A DNA stretch of 38,730 bases, taken from Pelethousia sp034933245 (GTDB lineage: Bacteria; Bacillota; Clostridia; Christensenellales; CAG-138). Position 1 is the stretch's first letter, and the number at the start of each line of letters is the position of its first letter. Made by a program: the position numbers and the translations under genes. Where the stretch lies: contig JAYFNX010000046.1 of assembly GCA_034933245.1 (NCBI GenBank), positions 1-38,730 of the forward strand, given 5' to 3'. The notes beneath the pieces are model-generated. The model saw only the letters and a list, made by a program, of their open reading frames with translations, did no database searches and had not been told where the DNA came from. Below, piece by piece: positions 1 to 7,130 of the stretch.

Positions 1-187
1 CCAGCAGCGCGCCCGTCTGCTGGGCCGCATCTTCCGCCAACGTGATGGCAACGTAACTATCCGTGCCTAGCGGCAGATGGAATCCGTGCTGTTCGATGCT
101 GCCGATCGGAATGATCGCAACGCCTTTACTTTTCTTTATAAGCGCTTCCGCTTCTTTCCAACTATTTTCCTGCAACCATTGGCTCAT
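1..187 (-). CDS. Creatininase-family amidohydrolase, N-terminal part (runs off the window)
   Basis: Only the first 62 codons are present; the gene continues to the left of the window. The visible protein starts MSQWLQENSWKEAE and reaches the family signature IPIGSIEQHGFHLPLGTD, in which the Glu and His after SIEQ and the final Asp are the usual metal ligands of creatininase/creatinine amidohydrolase-like enzymes. These enzymes hydrolyse cyclic or linear amides with two metal ions in the cytoplasm; many members have other substrates (for example formamidopyrimidine or mycofactocin peptide processing), so the substrate here is open. The ATG at 187 is preceded by GGAGG nine bases upstream. It is divergent from the Crp/Fnr gene and may be its target. 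Confidence 0.85.
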   Translation of the reverse strand, partial: MSQWLQENSWKEAEALIKKSKGVAIIPIGSIEQHGFHLPLGTDSYVAITLAEDAAQQTGALL

Positions 188-480
188 ATTGCTTTGTACC
201 TCCAGATAAGATGTTGATAAACGTTGATTCCAACAGGTTTGTTTAAACAGTCAAGATTTTGTCTTATTCTATCCTGCGTTGCAAAAAAATGCTGTGTTGC
301 GCAGCACATTCTTACAGATTTCCATTTCCAAAATTGCGCCGTCCCCTGTTGCACAAATCAATATTGTAGTATACAGTATAGAACAACTATAAGAATGTGC
401 AAAATGCCGGCGCTTTGCATCCGCTGCCGGCAGGCGCACGGGAATGCCCCCGGCCTATCTTTGTTGAAAGGAGGAGCGAT
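188..480. promoter_or_regulatory. Divergent intergenic region with Crp-like palindrome
   Basis: This gap between the creatininase gene and the Crp/Fnr gene holds the 16-bp near-palindrome TGTGTTGCGCAGCACA at 293-308 (seven of eight pairs match). It has the TGTG-N8-CACA shape of a Crp-family site. Its core TGTTGCGCA (295-303) recurs as TGTTGCACA at 347-355, 52 bp away, about five helical turns. The second copy overlaps a possible plus-strand -35 box, TTGCAC at 349-354, followed after 17 bp by TACAGT at 372-377. Sites and promoter are read by eye; binding by the neighbouring regulator is inference. Confidence 0.5.
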
Positions 481-1170
481 ATGTCCGCATCTTTTCCGGA
501 ACCATCCGTATGCGTAACTTACCGAAATGCCTTGTATGGCTTTTTCGAGGGAAAAGGCGTCCCTTTATTTTTTAAAAAAGACAGCGTGATCGAATTTGGC
601 GGGAAGCCTGCAAGCTACGTATACCTTATCAAAGAAGGCGTGGTTAAGCAGTGTTTTTTAGATCACAGCGGCAATAGCAAAACCCTGCTTCTTCTTACAA
701 AAGGCGATCTTTTTGGCGAAATTACGCTTTTGCAGCAAAATATAGACTTGGTCATAACCGAAGCGCACAGCGATGTGGAGGTTGAAAGGATGCCGGCGGA
801 TTTGTTTCTACAGATTGCGGAGGGTGAGCCGCGCATCTACTATTATATTTCCCTCATGCTCTCCAGCAAGGCCAGGATATTTATGGCCCAGGTCCAGGAT
901 TCTTCCTTTGAGGATACCATGCATAAGCTTAAGAATCTTCTTTGGCGTCTCTCCTGCCAGCTTGGCACCCCCGTGCCCGGCGGAATAAAAATTGTTCCGC
1001 GGTTTACGCATGAGGATTTGGCACGCATGATATCCTCCACCAGAAGCACCGTAACAAAAAAAATGCGCGTACTGGAAACGGAACGGTTTTTGGAAGTTTC
1101 CAGCCGCCATATTATCATTATAAAAAATCCGGACGCATACGCATCCGGTAGCAGTGGCAATCCGGGCTAA
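481..1170 (+). CDS. Crp/Fnr-family transcriptional regulator
   Basis: A 229-residue cytoplasmic DNA-binding regulator. Residues about 20-125 form a cyclic-nucleotide-binding-like beta barrel (EGVVKQCFLDHSGN, then LLTKGDLFGEITLL). The C-terminal winged helix contains FTHEDLARMISSTRSTVTKK, where the STRSTV segment is the Crp-type recognition helix. No cysteine pattern like that of Fnr is present at the N-terminus, so direct Fe-S oxygen sensing is unlikely. The ATG at 481 is chosen because AAAGGAGG lies just upstream; a longer reading from 397 has no such site. The stop codon sits in a hairpin (CCGGGCT/AGCCCGG around 1163-1179) without a T-run. Palindromes upstream suggest autoregulation and control of the divergent creatininase gene. 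The ligand is unknown. Confidence 0.9.
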   Translation: MSASFPEPSVCVTYRNALYGFFEGKGVPLFFKKDSVIEFGGKPASYVYLIKEGVVKQCFLDHSGNSKTLLLLTKGDLFGEITLLQQNIDLVITEAHSDVEVERMPADLFLQIAEGEPRIYYYISLMLSSKARIFMAQVQDSSFEDTMHKLKNLLWRLSCQLGTPVPGGIKIVPRFTHEDLARMISSTRSTVTKKMRVLETERFLEVSSRHIIIIKNPDAYASGSSGNPG

Positions 1171-1407
1171 AAGCCCGGGGAGCCCAGTATCTCGCAAGGC
1201 TGCGGTTTGGACGAGCCCGGTTAAGATCTCGGCCGCATCTGTATGCAGCGTAAAGAGTATTTCCTGGTTCGGCGGGCCGGATTTCCCGGTTCGGATGCCG
1301 GGCGTACTAGCAAGCGGCCCTAAACGGCATGCGCCTTTCCATCCTTGCATCCGAAAACCGCTTGGTTCACGCCGGCATGGCTGGTAAACTCTTTCGCGAA
1401 AGCACAT

Positions 1408-1440
1408 AAAAAAAGGGCTGGGCCATGAAGGCCCGGCCCG
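1408..1440 (-). terminator. Rho-independent terminator of the pyr operon
   Basis: On the minus strand a GC-rich stem (GGGCCGGGCC / GGCCCAGCCC, one mismatch, loop of five) is followed by seven T residues, ten bases after the pyrE stop. The preceding 1171-1407 stretch, downstream of the Crp/Fnr gene, holds nothing I can identify beyond small GC-rich inverted repeats. Confidence 0.85.
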
Positions 1441-1449
1441 CTTTTATGC

Positions 1450-2136
1450 TTATGCGGCGCAGTATTGGTTTAGATAGGCCTCCATGCGTAAGCGCATCGG
1501 GTCGTCTATATATACACGTCCGTTCACTTCCGTATTATAAAGCGTTTCAATGATTTCCCGAACGGTAACGATGGGGAAGGTGCGTATGCCATACTGCTCG
1601 TAAATTTCCTCCACGGCCGTTTTCGCGCTCAGGCCTCGCTCCATGCGATCCACAGAGATGACCAGTCCCGCCATGCGGATGTGCGCGGCGGCATTTAGAA
1701 TCGGCAGAACTTCGCGCACGGCCGTACCTGCTGTTATCACATCCTCTATGATAAGGACGCTGTCTCCATCCTTGGGTTGATAGCCGGCTATGATGCCTTT
1801 TTCACCATGATCCTTGCACTCCTTGCGGTTAAAGCAGTAGTTCACATCGAACCCATGCTCCCTGTAAAGCGCGCCAGCGGTGGATACACACAGGGGGATG
1901 CCCTTATAGGCCGGCCCGAACAGAGCGGCAAGGTCTCCCTGGATGGCGCCGTTCTTTATGTTTTCCATGATGCATGCCGCATAGAACCCGCCCAGCTTAT
2001 CAAGTTGCGCCGCCGTGTTATAGTTGCCTGTATTGATGAAATATGGTGTCCGTCTGCCGCTTTTGGTTATAAAATCGCCGAAGGTCAGCGCGCCCGATTG
2101 CGCCATAAATTTAATAAATTCCGTTTTGTAGCTCAT
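1450..2136 (-). CDS. pyrE: Orotate phosphoribosyltransferase
   Basis: A 228-residue cytoplasmic enzyme that transfers the phosphoribosyl group of PRPP to orotate, giving orotidine 5'-phosphate, the fifth step of UMP synthesis. The PRPP-binding signature LIIEDVITAGTAVREVL is intact, and the N-terminal region FGDFITKSGRRTPYFINTG matches the orotate-binding part of the family. The start at 2136 is preferred over the longer reading from 2163 because AAGGGGG lies six bases before it. It is the last gene of pyrF-pyrK-pyrD-pyrE, 13 bases after pyrD, and is followed by a strong terminator. Confidence 0.96.
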   Translation of the reverse strand: MSYKTEFIKFMAQSGALTFGDFITKSGRRTPYFINTGNYNTAAQLDKLGGFYAACIMENIKNGAIQGDLAALFGPAYKGIPLCVSTAGALYREHGFDVNYCFNRKECKDHGEKGIIAGYQPKDGDSVLIIEDVITAGTAVREVLPILNAAAHIRMAGLVISVDRMERGLSAKTAVEEIYEQYGIRTFPIVTVREIIETLYNTEVNGRVYIDDPMRLRMEAYLNQYCAA

Positions 2137-2149
2137 AGTTTCCCCCTTC

Positions 2150-3067
2150 TTATTCTGCTTCAAACGCCGTTTGCATTTCCTTTATTGAGGCGAAGCCTTC
2201 GCGTTCCATTACCTGCTTCAATTCTTCCAGAATGTCCACCGGCGCAGTTGGGTTGACAAGCGCCGCCGTTCCCACTGCCACCATATCCGCACCTGTCATC
2301 AGGAATTCCGCTGCGTCCTCGCCGCTCATAATCCCGCCCATGCCGATGATGGGGATCTTAATCGCACGCCGCACCTGGTATACCATGCGCAGGGCCACGG
2401 GCTTAATAGCCGGGCCGGAAAGCCCTCCCGTGCGGTTGGCGAGCAAAGGCCGCCTGGTTTTGAGATCAACGCGCATGCCGATGAGCGAATTGATCAGGGA
2501 AACGGCATCCGCACCCGCATCTTCCACCGCCCGGGCAATCTCCGTAATATCCGTAACGTTGGGCGTCAGCTTCACAATAACCGGCTTTTTTGCCACGCGC
2601 TTCACTTCGCTTGTTACCCGTTCCGCAAGCCCTGGGTCCGACCCAAAGCCTATGCCGCCCGCGCGCACGTTTGGGCAGGAGATATTCAGCTCCACCATGG
2701 CCACGGAGGTATCATTCAGCCTCTCCACCACCTGCCTGTATTCCCAAACGGTATGCCCCGCTACGTTTGCGATGACGGGCACGTTGAAGCGTTCCAGATA
2801 CGGCAGTTCCGTTTGAATATACGCATCTATGCCTGGATTCTGAAGCCCCACGGCGTTGAGCATGCCGCCATAGGTTTCGGCAATGCGGGGTGTTTCGTTG
2901 CCTTCCCAGGGTTCCGTGGATACACCCTTGGTGGTAACCGCGCCCAGCTTGCTTATATCATAGAACTGGGAACTCTCCCGTGGGGAGAACGTACCCGATG
3001 CCGTTGTAACCGGAGCCTTGAGGGTTATCCCCCCAATGTTTACGCTTAGATCCAAGCTGCCGCTCAT
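2150..3067 (-). CDS. pyrD: Dihydroorotate dehydrogenase B, catalytic subunit
   Basis: About 305 residues; oxidises dihydroorotate to orotate with FMN and passes electrons to PyrK. Class 1B is shown by the active-site cysteine in LNISCPNVRAGG (class 2 uses Ser), by IVKLTPNVTDI and by the phosphate-binding GMGGIMSGEDAAEFLMTGA motif, and by the adjacent pyrK. The start at 3067 overlaps the pyrK stop as ATGA and has GGGAGG ten bases upstream; a second ATG at 3073 is only four bases from the same site and would add two residues. The PyrD-PyrK pair forms the NAD-linked heterotetramer typical of Firmicutes. Confidence 0.96.
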   Translation of the reverse strand: MSGSLDLSVNIGGITLKAPVTTASGTFSPRESSQFYDISKLGAVTTKGVSTEPWEGNETPRIAETYGGMLNAVGLQNPGIDAYIQTELPYLERFNVPVIANVAGHTVWEYRQVVERLNDTSVAMVELNISCPNVRAGGIGFGSDPGLAERVTSEVKRVAKKPVIVKLTPNVTDITEIARAVEDAGADAVSLINSLIGMRVDLKTRRPLLANRTGGLSGPAIKPVALRMVYQVRRAIKIPIIGMGGIMSGEDAAEFLMTGADMVAVGTAALVNPTAPVDILEELKQVMEREGFASIKEMQTAFEAE

Positions 3068-3840
3068 GCCCATACGACCTCCCGCGCATCAAACACGGGA
3101 CCATCCTTGCAAACGCATTTGTGTACCGTGCCTGTTCCATCTTGCGGGTTCACCTTGCATACGCAGCCTACGCATGCGCCGTACCCGCAGCCCATTCGTT
3201 CCTCCAGGGATACAAAGAGGGGCGTGCCGCTTTTCCCGCACAGAACCGTCAGTTGTTTCAACATGGGTTTGGGCCCGCAGGCAAAGGCCGCGGCTGCGTT
3301 TAACCCCCGCGTGCGAATCAGTTCCACGGCGCTTCCCCGGTATCCTGCGCTGCCATCCTCGGTGGCCACCAGCGTTTCATCGCAAACGGACTCAAATTCC
3401 TTTTGCAAAATGGGCACGCTGCGGAAGCCGATTACGGCCGTTACATAGGTGTTTCGGGCCTTGAGTTCATCCGCCAGCTGCAGAAGCGGAGCCGCGCCCA
3501 TTCCCCCGCCTACGAGCAGCACCCGCGCGTGATTATAATCCGCCTGGAGGGCATACCCATTGCCCAGAGGCGTACTTAGCCGGAGCGACGTGCCTTTCCC
3601 ATAGCGGGCGATCTGGTTGGTTCCTGCGCCGCAGGCGCGAAACACCAGCGTCAGGATGCCGTTAGTCGCCCGGTTTATGCTGATGGGCCTGGGCAACAGG
3701 GTTGCTTTATCCTCCGGGTAGATGTTTACAAATTGCCCCGCATGTGCCTGCAGCCCTTCTTCAGCGCGAACCGTAAGGCGGTATACGTTCTGCCCGATGC
3801 ATTCGTTCGCTTCCACCCTCCCAGTCATGATCTTCTTCAT
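3064..3840 (-). CDS. pyrK: Dihydroorotate dehydrogenase B, electron-transfer subunit
   Basis: A 258-residue ferredoxin-reductase-type protein with FAD and one [2Fe-2S] cluster that carries electrons from PyrD to NAD. FAD-binding LLPRPISIN lies near residue 50, the nucleotide-binding GGGMGAAPLLQLADEL near 110, and the cluster cysteines are in CGYGACVGCVCK and HKCVCKDGPVF close to the C-terminus. The gene starts three bases after pyrF and overlaps pyrD. Ribosome binding before the ATG at 3840 is weak, so translation probably depends on coupling to pyrF; an in-frame ATG at 3828 is an alternative start. Confidence 0.95.
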   Translation of the reverse strand: MKKIMTGRVEANECIGQNVYRLTVRAEEGLQAHAGQFVNIYPEDKATLLPRPISINRATNGILTLVFRACGAGTNQIARYGKGTSLRLSTPLGNGYALQADYNHARVLLVGGGMGAAPLLQLADELKARNTYVTAVIGFRSVPILQKEFESVCDETLVATEDGSAGYRGSAVELIRTRGLNAAAAFACGPKPMLKQLTVLCGKSGTPLFVSLEERMGCGYGACVGCVCKVNPQDGTGTVHKCVCKDGPVFDAREVVWA

Positions 3841-3843
3841 TGT

Positions 3844-4746
3844 TTAATACCGCAGCGCCTTGCGCATGGCAAGGGCGGCCGAACGTGCCGCATCCGCAAA
3901 GTTTTCTTCTCCATATCGCGCGTCCGCCTTATATGCCGCAATGATGCCTCTGGAGGAATTTACGATGCATCCCCGGCCTTCGTTGTCAAAAAAGCCGCGG
4001 ATATCCTCGGCGGACCCTCCTTGGGCCCCATAGCCGGGTACTAGGAAGAAGGTGCGGGGCATGAGTGCGCGGAGCCGCTCGCCTTGGGCCTTATGTGTGG
4101 CGCCGATTACCGCGCCAATGCGGCTGTATGCCGATGCGCCCATGGCCTCCTCTCCCCATTGGCTCACCAGCGCGGCCACCCGCTCGTATACCGGCACGCC
4201 GTTTGAATCCAGATCCTGAATTTCCGCGCTGGAAGGATTGCTGGTTTTCACCAGGGCGAAGATGCACCGGTTCTTTGCATTGCAGGCGGCGATGAAAGGC
4301 TCAATCCCGTCGTAGCCGAAGTAGGGGTTTATGGTGATGGCATCCTCCTGCCACAGGTCGTATTCCTCTTCTTCCACATCGGTGCCGTCAATGTGCGCCG
4401 CATAAGCTTGGGCGGTAGAGGCGATGTCCCCCCGTTTGATGTCGCCGATTACATAAAAGCCCGCTTCCCTGGCCATCCGGATCGTCTCCATATAGGCGCG
4501 TAGGCCTTCTAAGCCAAAGCGCTCATACATGGCGATTTGTGGTTTAACGGCCGGCACAATATCCTGCACGGCATCTATAATACCTTTGTTGAATCGGATA
4601 AACATTTCGGCGATGGCAAGCGGCGTTTTGCCATACCGCGCAAACATTTCATTTTTTATGTGCGCAGGGATCATCTGAAGCGTAGGATCAAGGCCCACCA
4701 CCGATGGATTTTCAAACGCGTCGATTTTTGCTATAAGTTTATCCAT
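3844..4746 (-). CDS. pyrF: Orotidine 5'-phosphate decarboxylase (type 2)
   Basis: A 300-residue enzyme that decarboxylates OMP to UMP. The catalytic motif GFYVIGDIKRGDIASTAQAY carries the Asp-x-Lys-x-x-Asp core, and the long form with an insertion (EEEEYDLWQEDAITINPYFGYDG) identifies the type 2 subfamily rather than the roughly 240-residue type 1 enzyme of Bacillus. VPGYGAQGG near residue 240 binds the phosphate. It is the first structural gene of the pyr operon. AAAGGATGG lies upstream of the ATG at 4746. It sits immediately behind a leader ORF and terminator, so its expression is expected to need read-through of that terminator. Confidence 0.95.
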   Translation of the reverse strand: MDKLIAKIDAFENPSVVGLDPTLQMIPAHIKNEMFARYGKTPLAIAEMFIRFNKGIIDAVQDIVPAVKPQIAMYERFGLEGLRAYMETIRMAREAGFYVIGDIKRGDIASTAQAYAAHIDGTDVEEEEYDLWQEDAITINPYFGYDGIEPFIAACNAKNRCIFALVKTSNPSSAEIQDLDSNGVPVYERVAALVSQWGEEAMGASAYSRIGAVIGATHKAQGERLRALMPRTFFLVPGYGAQGGSAEDIRGFFDNEGRGCIVNSSRGIIAAYKADARYGEENFADAARSAALAMRKALRY

Positions 4747-4784
4747 TCTCTTTATACCATCCTTTTTCGAATCTTAAAAATCGC

Positions 4785-4811
4785 AAAAAAAATCTTCCCA
4801 TCAAGGGAAGA
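4785..4811 (-). terminator. Attenuator terminator in the pyr leader
   Basis: On the minus strand the stem AAAATCTTCCC / GGGAAGATTTT is a perfect 11-bp pairing around the five-base loop TTGAT, and runs on into further T residues. It lies about 40 bases before pyrF, between promoter and first gene, which is the position of an attenuator. The TGA in the loop is the stop codon of the leader ORF. Confidence 0.88.
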
Positions 4812-4923
4812 TTTTAATAGTAAAAACAACGTTGAGAGGATGTTCCGCCCTACATCCGGCGAAAAGCCGAATAAGAGCTTCCGTTTGAGGGAAGCGCAAC
4901 GCAGCAAGCCTGTTATTCCGCAT
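4801..4923 (-). CDS. pyr leader peptide, 40 residues
   Basis: A short ORF begins at ATG 4923 behind a good ribosome-binding site (AAAGGGGTGGAG, ending four bases before the ATG) and reads 40 codons, starting MRNNRLAALRFPQTEALIRL and ending TIKIFP. Its TGA stop lies in the loop of the pyr terminator, so a ribosome finishing the peptide covers the 5' arm of the terminator. A possible pause hairpin (AUUCGGC-UUUUC-GCCGGAU, one wobble pair) lies mid-ORF, and a U-rich stretch (GUUGUUUUUAC) lies near its end. This matches the logic of UTP-controlled pyrBI attenuation in enterobacteria, where a 44-residue leader is translated. The peptide itself probably has no function after synthesis. The mechanism is inference; the ORF and hairpins are read directly. 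Confidence 0.65.
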   Translation of the reverse strand: MRNNRLAALRFPQTEALIRLFAGCRAEHPLNVVFTIKIFP

Positions 4924-4952
4924 GCAACTCCACCCCTTTCAACACCTCAAAT

Positions 4953-4988
4953 GTTTGATATAATACCACTTTCGCGGCGTCAAGTCAA
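4953..4988 (-). promoter_or_regulatory. pyr operon promoter
   Basis: On the minus strand TTGACT (4988-4983) and TATTAT (4965-4960) are separated by exactly 17 bp, a near-consensus vegetative promoter. Transcription should begin near 4953, about 30 bases before the leader ATG. No PyrR-type binding loop is recognisable in the leader. Confidence 0.8.
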
Positions 4989-5091
4989 AGGTTTTTTATA
5001 AAAATATTGGAATGTACCTTTTCCTTCCGACTCCCCTGCAATCTTGTCATCAAAATAAGGAAGCCGTTTATCTGCCTTTATGCTTGCGCTT

Positions 5092-6765
5092 CTACCGGCC
5101 GTTTTTTGTTAAGCGCGCAATATTTTCCTGGATATCCTGGATCAACCGGTAGATGGTCTCCAGATTCGTTCCCACGGTTTCGGCCATCTCGTTATTTTCA
5201 TTTACCATGGTTTCTATCCTTTCCGATGCTTCCGCGCTGTTCTCCGCAAGCTTCTTGATTTCCTCCGCAACCACATGAAAGGTTCGGCCTGCGCTGCCAG
5301 CTCTAGCAGCTTCTATGGCCGCATTGAGAGAGAGCAGCTTGGTGGTTCGGGCAACGCTTCGGATCGTTTCCACCGCGGCCGCCATATCTTTGTTCTTGGT
5401 TTGCTGCGCTTCGGTCACCTGCACAATATCCTTGGCAATGGTCCTGATCTTTTGCGTTACATTCTCCGAAAAGGCAGCGACGCTCCGGCTGTTATTTGTG
5501 AGATGCTTTTTGGTTTTCCACAGGCAGTTTTGGGGTGTATTCAAACCGCGCGTAATCTTTTCCGCCATCTCCAGGCACGTTGCAGAACCGCATGCCCCGC
5601 AGTTAAAGTTGCGGTCGCTCTCGGAATGCTTATCCAGCATGGCAAAGGCTTCTTCTATGCTGCAAAGGCTTTTCCGTTGCGGACCCGCCTTGGGCCTGTA
5701 TGTCCGCATAAAATCCTGAAGGCGAAGCTTGCCGTCGAACGTATCAAAGAGCGCTACCATCCCGTTGGGGTCCTTTGGATAGCGCAAGGAAGAAGCTTGC
5801 TTCTCCTGCTCCATCATCCAATTTACCGCAAGCTCGCTGGTTTGATTTATACAGCCTGTGCCGAAATTGCACCCGCCCTCACAATTGAGCACATCCATAA
5901 TATCCGGCAAAAGCGCCCGGTTATCCTCTTGTATGGTATTCAGATAGCCATATAGTTTATGGCTGCCCTCTACCCTATAGATTGTAAGCTTATTGCCGGA
6001 ATAATAGGCTATGTTCTCCATCAATCCGCCCGGCCTGGAAAAAATGCGGCCCATTCCGGCTTCGGTTTGATCGAAGCTATCGCTCTCTTCGGGCAGACCC
6101 AACTCCCCGTTTTCAATAAGCTGTTTGAGGTTTTTAAAGGTCAGGTTAAAAGCATCCAGGCCCGTATCCCGGAATTCGTCCGTTTTTGCAACGCAGGGAG
6201 AAAGAAAAACAAGCTTGTTGGTATTATGAAGGTATTTCTTCAGATATTGGGCAAGGCATAGAAGGGGGCTCTGTATGGGCGAGAGCAGATCCATAAGGTC
6301 CTGCCTATATTTGGTGATATAATCCACCACCACGGGGCATGGTTGTGTCAGGATGCTGCGCACGCCGTTTTTTTCGAAATACCGGATATGCGCCCAAACG
6401 CAGATATCGGCGCCAAAGGACACATCATAAATCCCATCGGCCCCCAGCTTCCGAAAAGCGGCAAGGATGCGAGGCCAGGTATTCGGAAAGTTCGTGCGGA
6501 GCGAGGGCGCCGCCAACACCGTAAATTTTTGGCCCGCACGGATGTGTTTGAGAACCGCTTGTGCATCATCCTGAAAAATCCGGGATTGGTGATAGCAGAC
6601 CTTCAAACAGGATCCACAATGAATACATTTTGCAGGGTCAAGATGAACCTTTGTAACAGCATCCTCAAGCCCCACATAGTTGACCTCTTCCAACGGACAT
6701 TCCCGAATGCAGCGGTTGCATCCCACGCACTTGTCCAGATCCACATCGATAATTTCCCGATACAT
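5092..6765 (-). CDS. H-cluster (hydrogenase-like) sensor fused to a chemoreceptor signalling domain
   Basis: A 557-residue soluble protein. Residues 13-57 carry two [4Fe-4S] motifs (CVGCNRCIREC and CIHCGSCLKVC). Residues about 80-370 resemble the [FeFe]-hydrogenase H domain: L1 is TQPCP (140-144), L2 is PCVAKTDE (190-197), L3 is CEGGC (295-299). The cluster-binding cysteines 143, 191, 295 and 299 are kept, but the proton-relay cysteine of TSCCP is a proline (142). A further Fe-S domain, CGACGSATC plus Cys414, follows, and residues 440-557 are an MCP-type coiled coil with the signalling tip LLSLNAAIEAARAGSAGRTF. No membrane segment or HAMP is seen. The family is known as sensory or regulatory H-cluster proteins; H2 or redox sensing with output to a CheA/CheW system or a partner protein is inference. 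AAAGGA precedes the ATG at 6765. Confidence 0.85.
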   Translation of the reverse strand: MYREIIDVDLDKCVGCNRCIRECPLEEVNYVGLEDAVTKVHLDPAKCIHCGSCLKVCYHQSRIFQDDAQAVLKHIRAGQKFTVLAAPSLRTNFPNTWPRILAAFRKLGADGIYDVSFGADICVWAHIRYFEKNGVRSILTQPCPVVVDYITKYRQDLMDLLSPIQSPLLCLAQYLKKYLHNTNKLVFLSPCVAKTDEFRDTGLDAFNLTFKNLKQLIENGELGLPEESDSFDQTEAGMGRIFSRPGGLMENIAYYSGNKLTIYRVEGSHKLYGYLNTIQEDNRALLPDIMDVLNCEGGCNFGTGCINQTSELAVNWMMEQEKQASSLRYPKDPNGMVALFDTFDGKLRLQDFMRTYRPKAGPQRKSLCSIEEAFAMLDKHSESDRNFNCGACGSATCLEMAEKITRGLNTPQNCLWKTKKHLTNNSRSVAAFSENVTQKIRTIAKDIVQVTEAQQTKNKDMAAAVETIRSVARTTKLLSLNAAIEAARAGSAGRTFHVVAEEIKKLAENSAEASERIETMVNENNEMAETVGTNLETIYRLIQDIQENIARLTKNGR

Positions 6766-7021
6766 ACGATTTTTCCTTTGCGTATTCTAAGCGGCTTGGG
6801 CGGTAGCATGCACGATTTGCTTACAACCAGCCTGCCTGCTGCCTGCAATTTTTGTCTGCATTTCGGCTCTAATATTCCATGGAGGCAGCCGCTGCAAAAG
6901 GCTATAAAATTATAATGAGTAAGGAATTCCGGTTCGTCCCGGCATTAAAAACAACGTGCAGGAACCGTGGGTCCCTTTCGCAACGTCGGCATCAAGGTAT
7001 CCAGCTTTTGCTTTGAACGAG
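6766..7021. other. Intergenic stretch without a recognisable gene
   Basis: Between the H-cluster receptor gene and the gatB terminator (256 bp, 365 bp including the terminator) I see no convincing gene. A TATAAT on the minus strand (rc of 6908-6915 area) may be the -10 box of the receptor gene, but no good -35 box lies 16-18 bp before it. Confidence 0.35.
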
Positions 7022-7090
7022 AAAAAAAGCCACCAGCATTCTCCATTTTACGCGTAATATATTGGAAATGCAATGAAATGCGGCTTTTTT
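7022..7090 (-). terminator. Terminator after gatB
   Basis: A long hairpin bounded by AAAAAAGCC and GGCTTTTTTT on the minus strand, with internal pairing GCATTTCCA / TGGAGAATGC. The T-run follows the gene by about 40 bases. The structure has T-runs on both strands and could work in either direction. Confidence 0.6.
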
Positions 7091-7130
7091 ATCAATCAAA
7101 TATTTTAATCCACGGAAGAAACCCGTTTTC

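Noticed and set aside
808..1407. Minus-strand ORF across the Crp/Fnr gene and the space after it
   Set aside because: Most of it is antisense to the regulator, and the remainder shows no ribosome site or known motif.
4785..4960. PyrR-binding attenuator in the pyr leader
   Set aside because: I looked for the conserved loop with an AGAGAGG-like segment of PyrR binding sites and did not find it; the leader ORF model fits better.
6343..6915. Plus-strand ORF of 190 codons opposite the H-cluster receptor gene
   Set aside because: It is a shadow of a well-supported gene and reads as low-quality sequence without recognisable domains.
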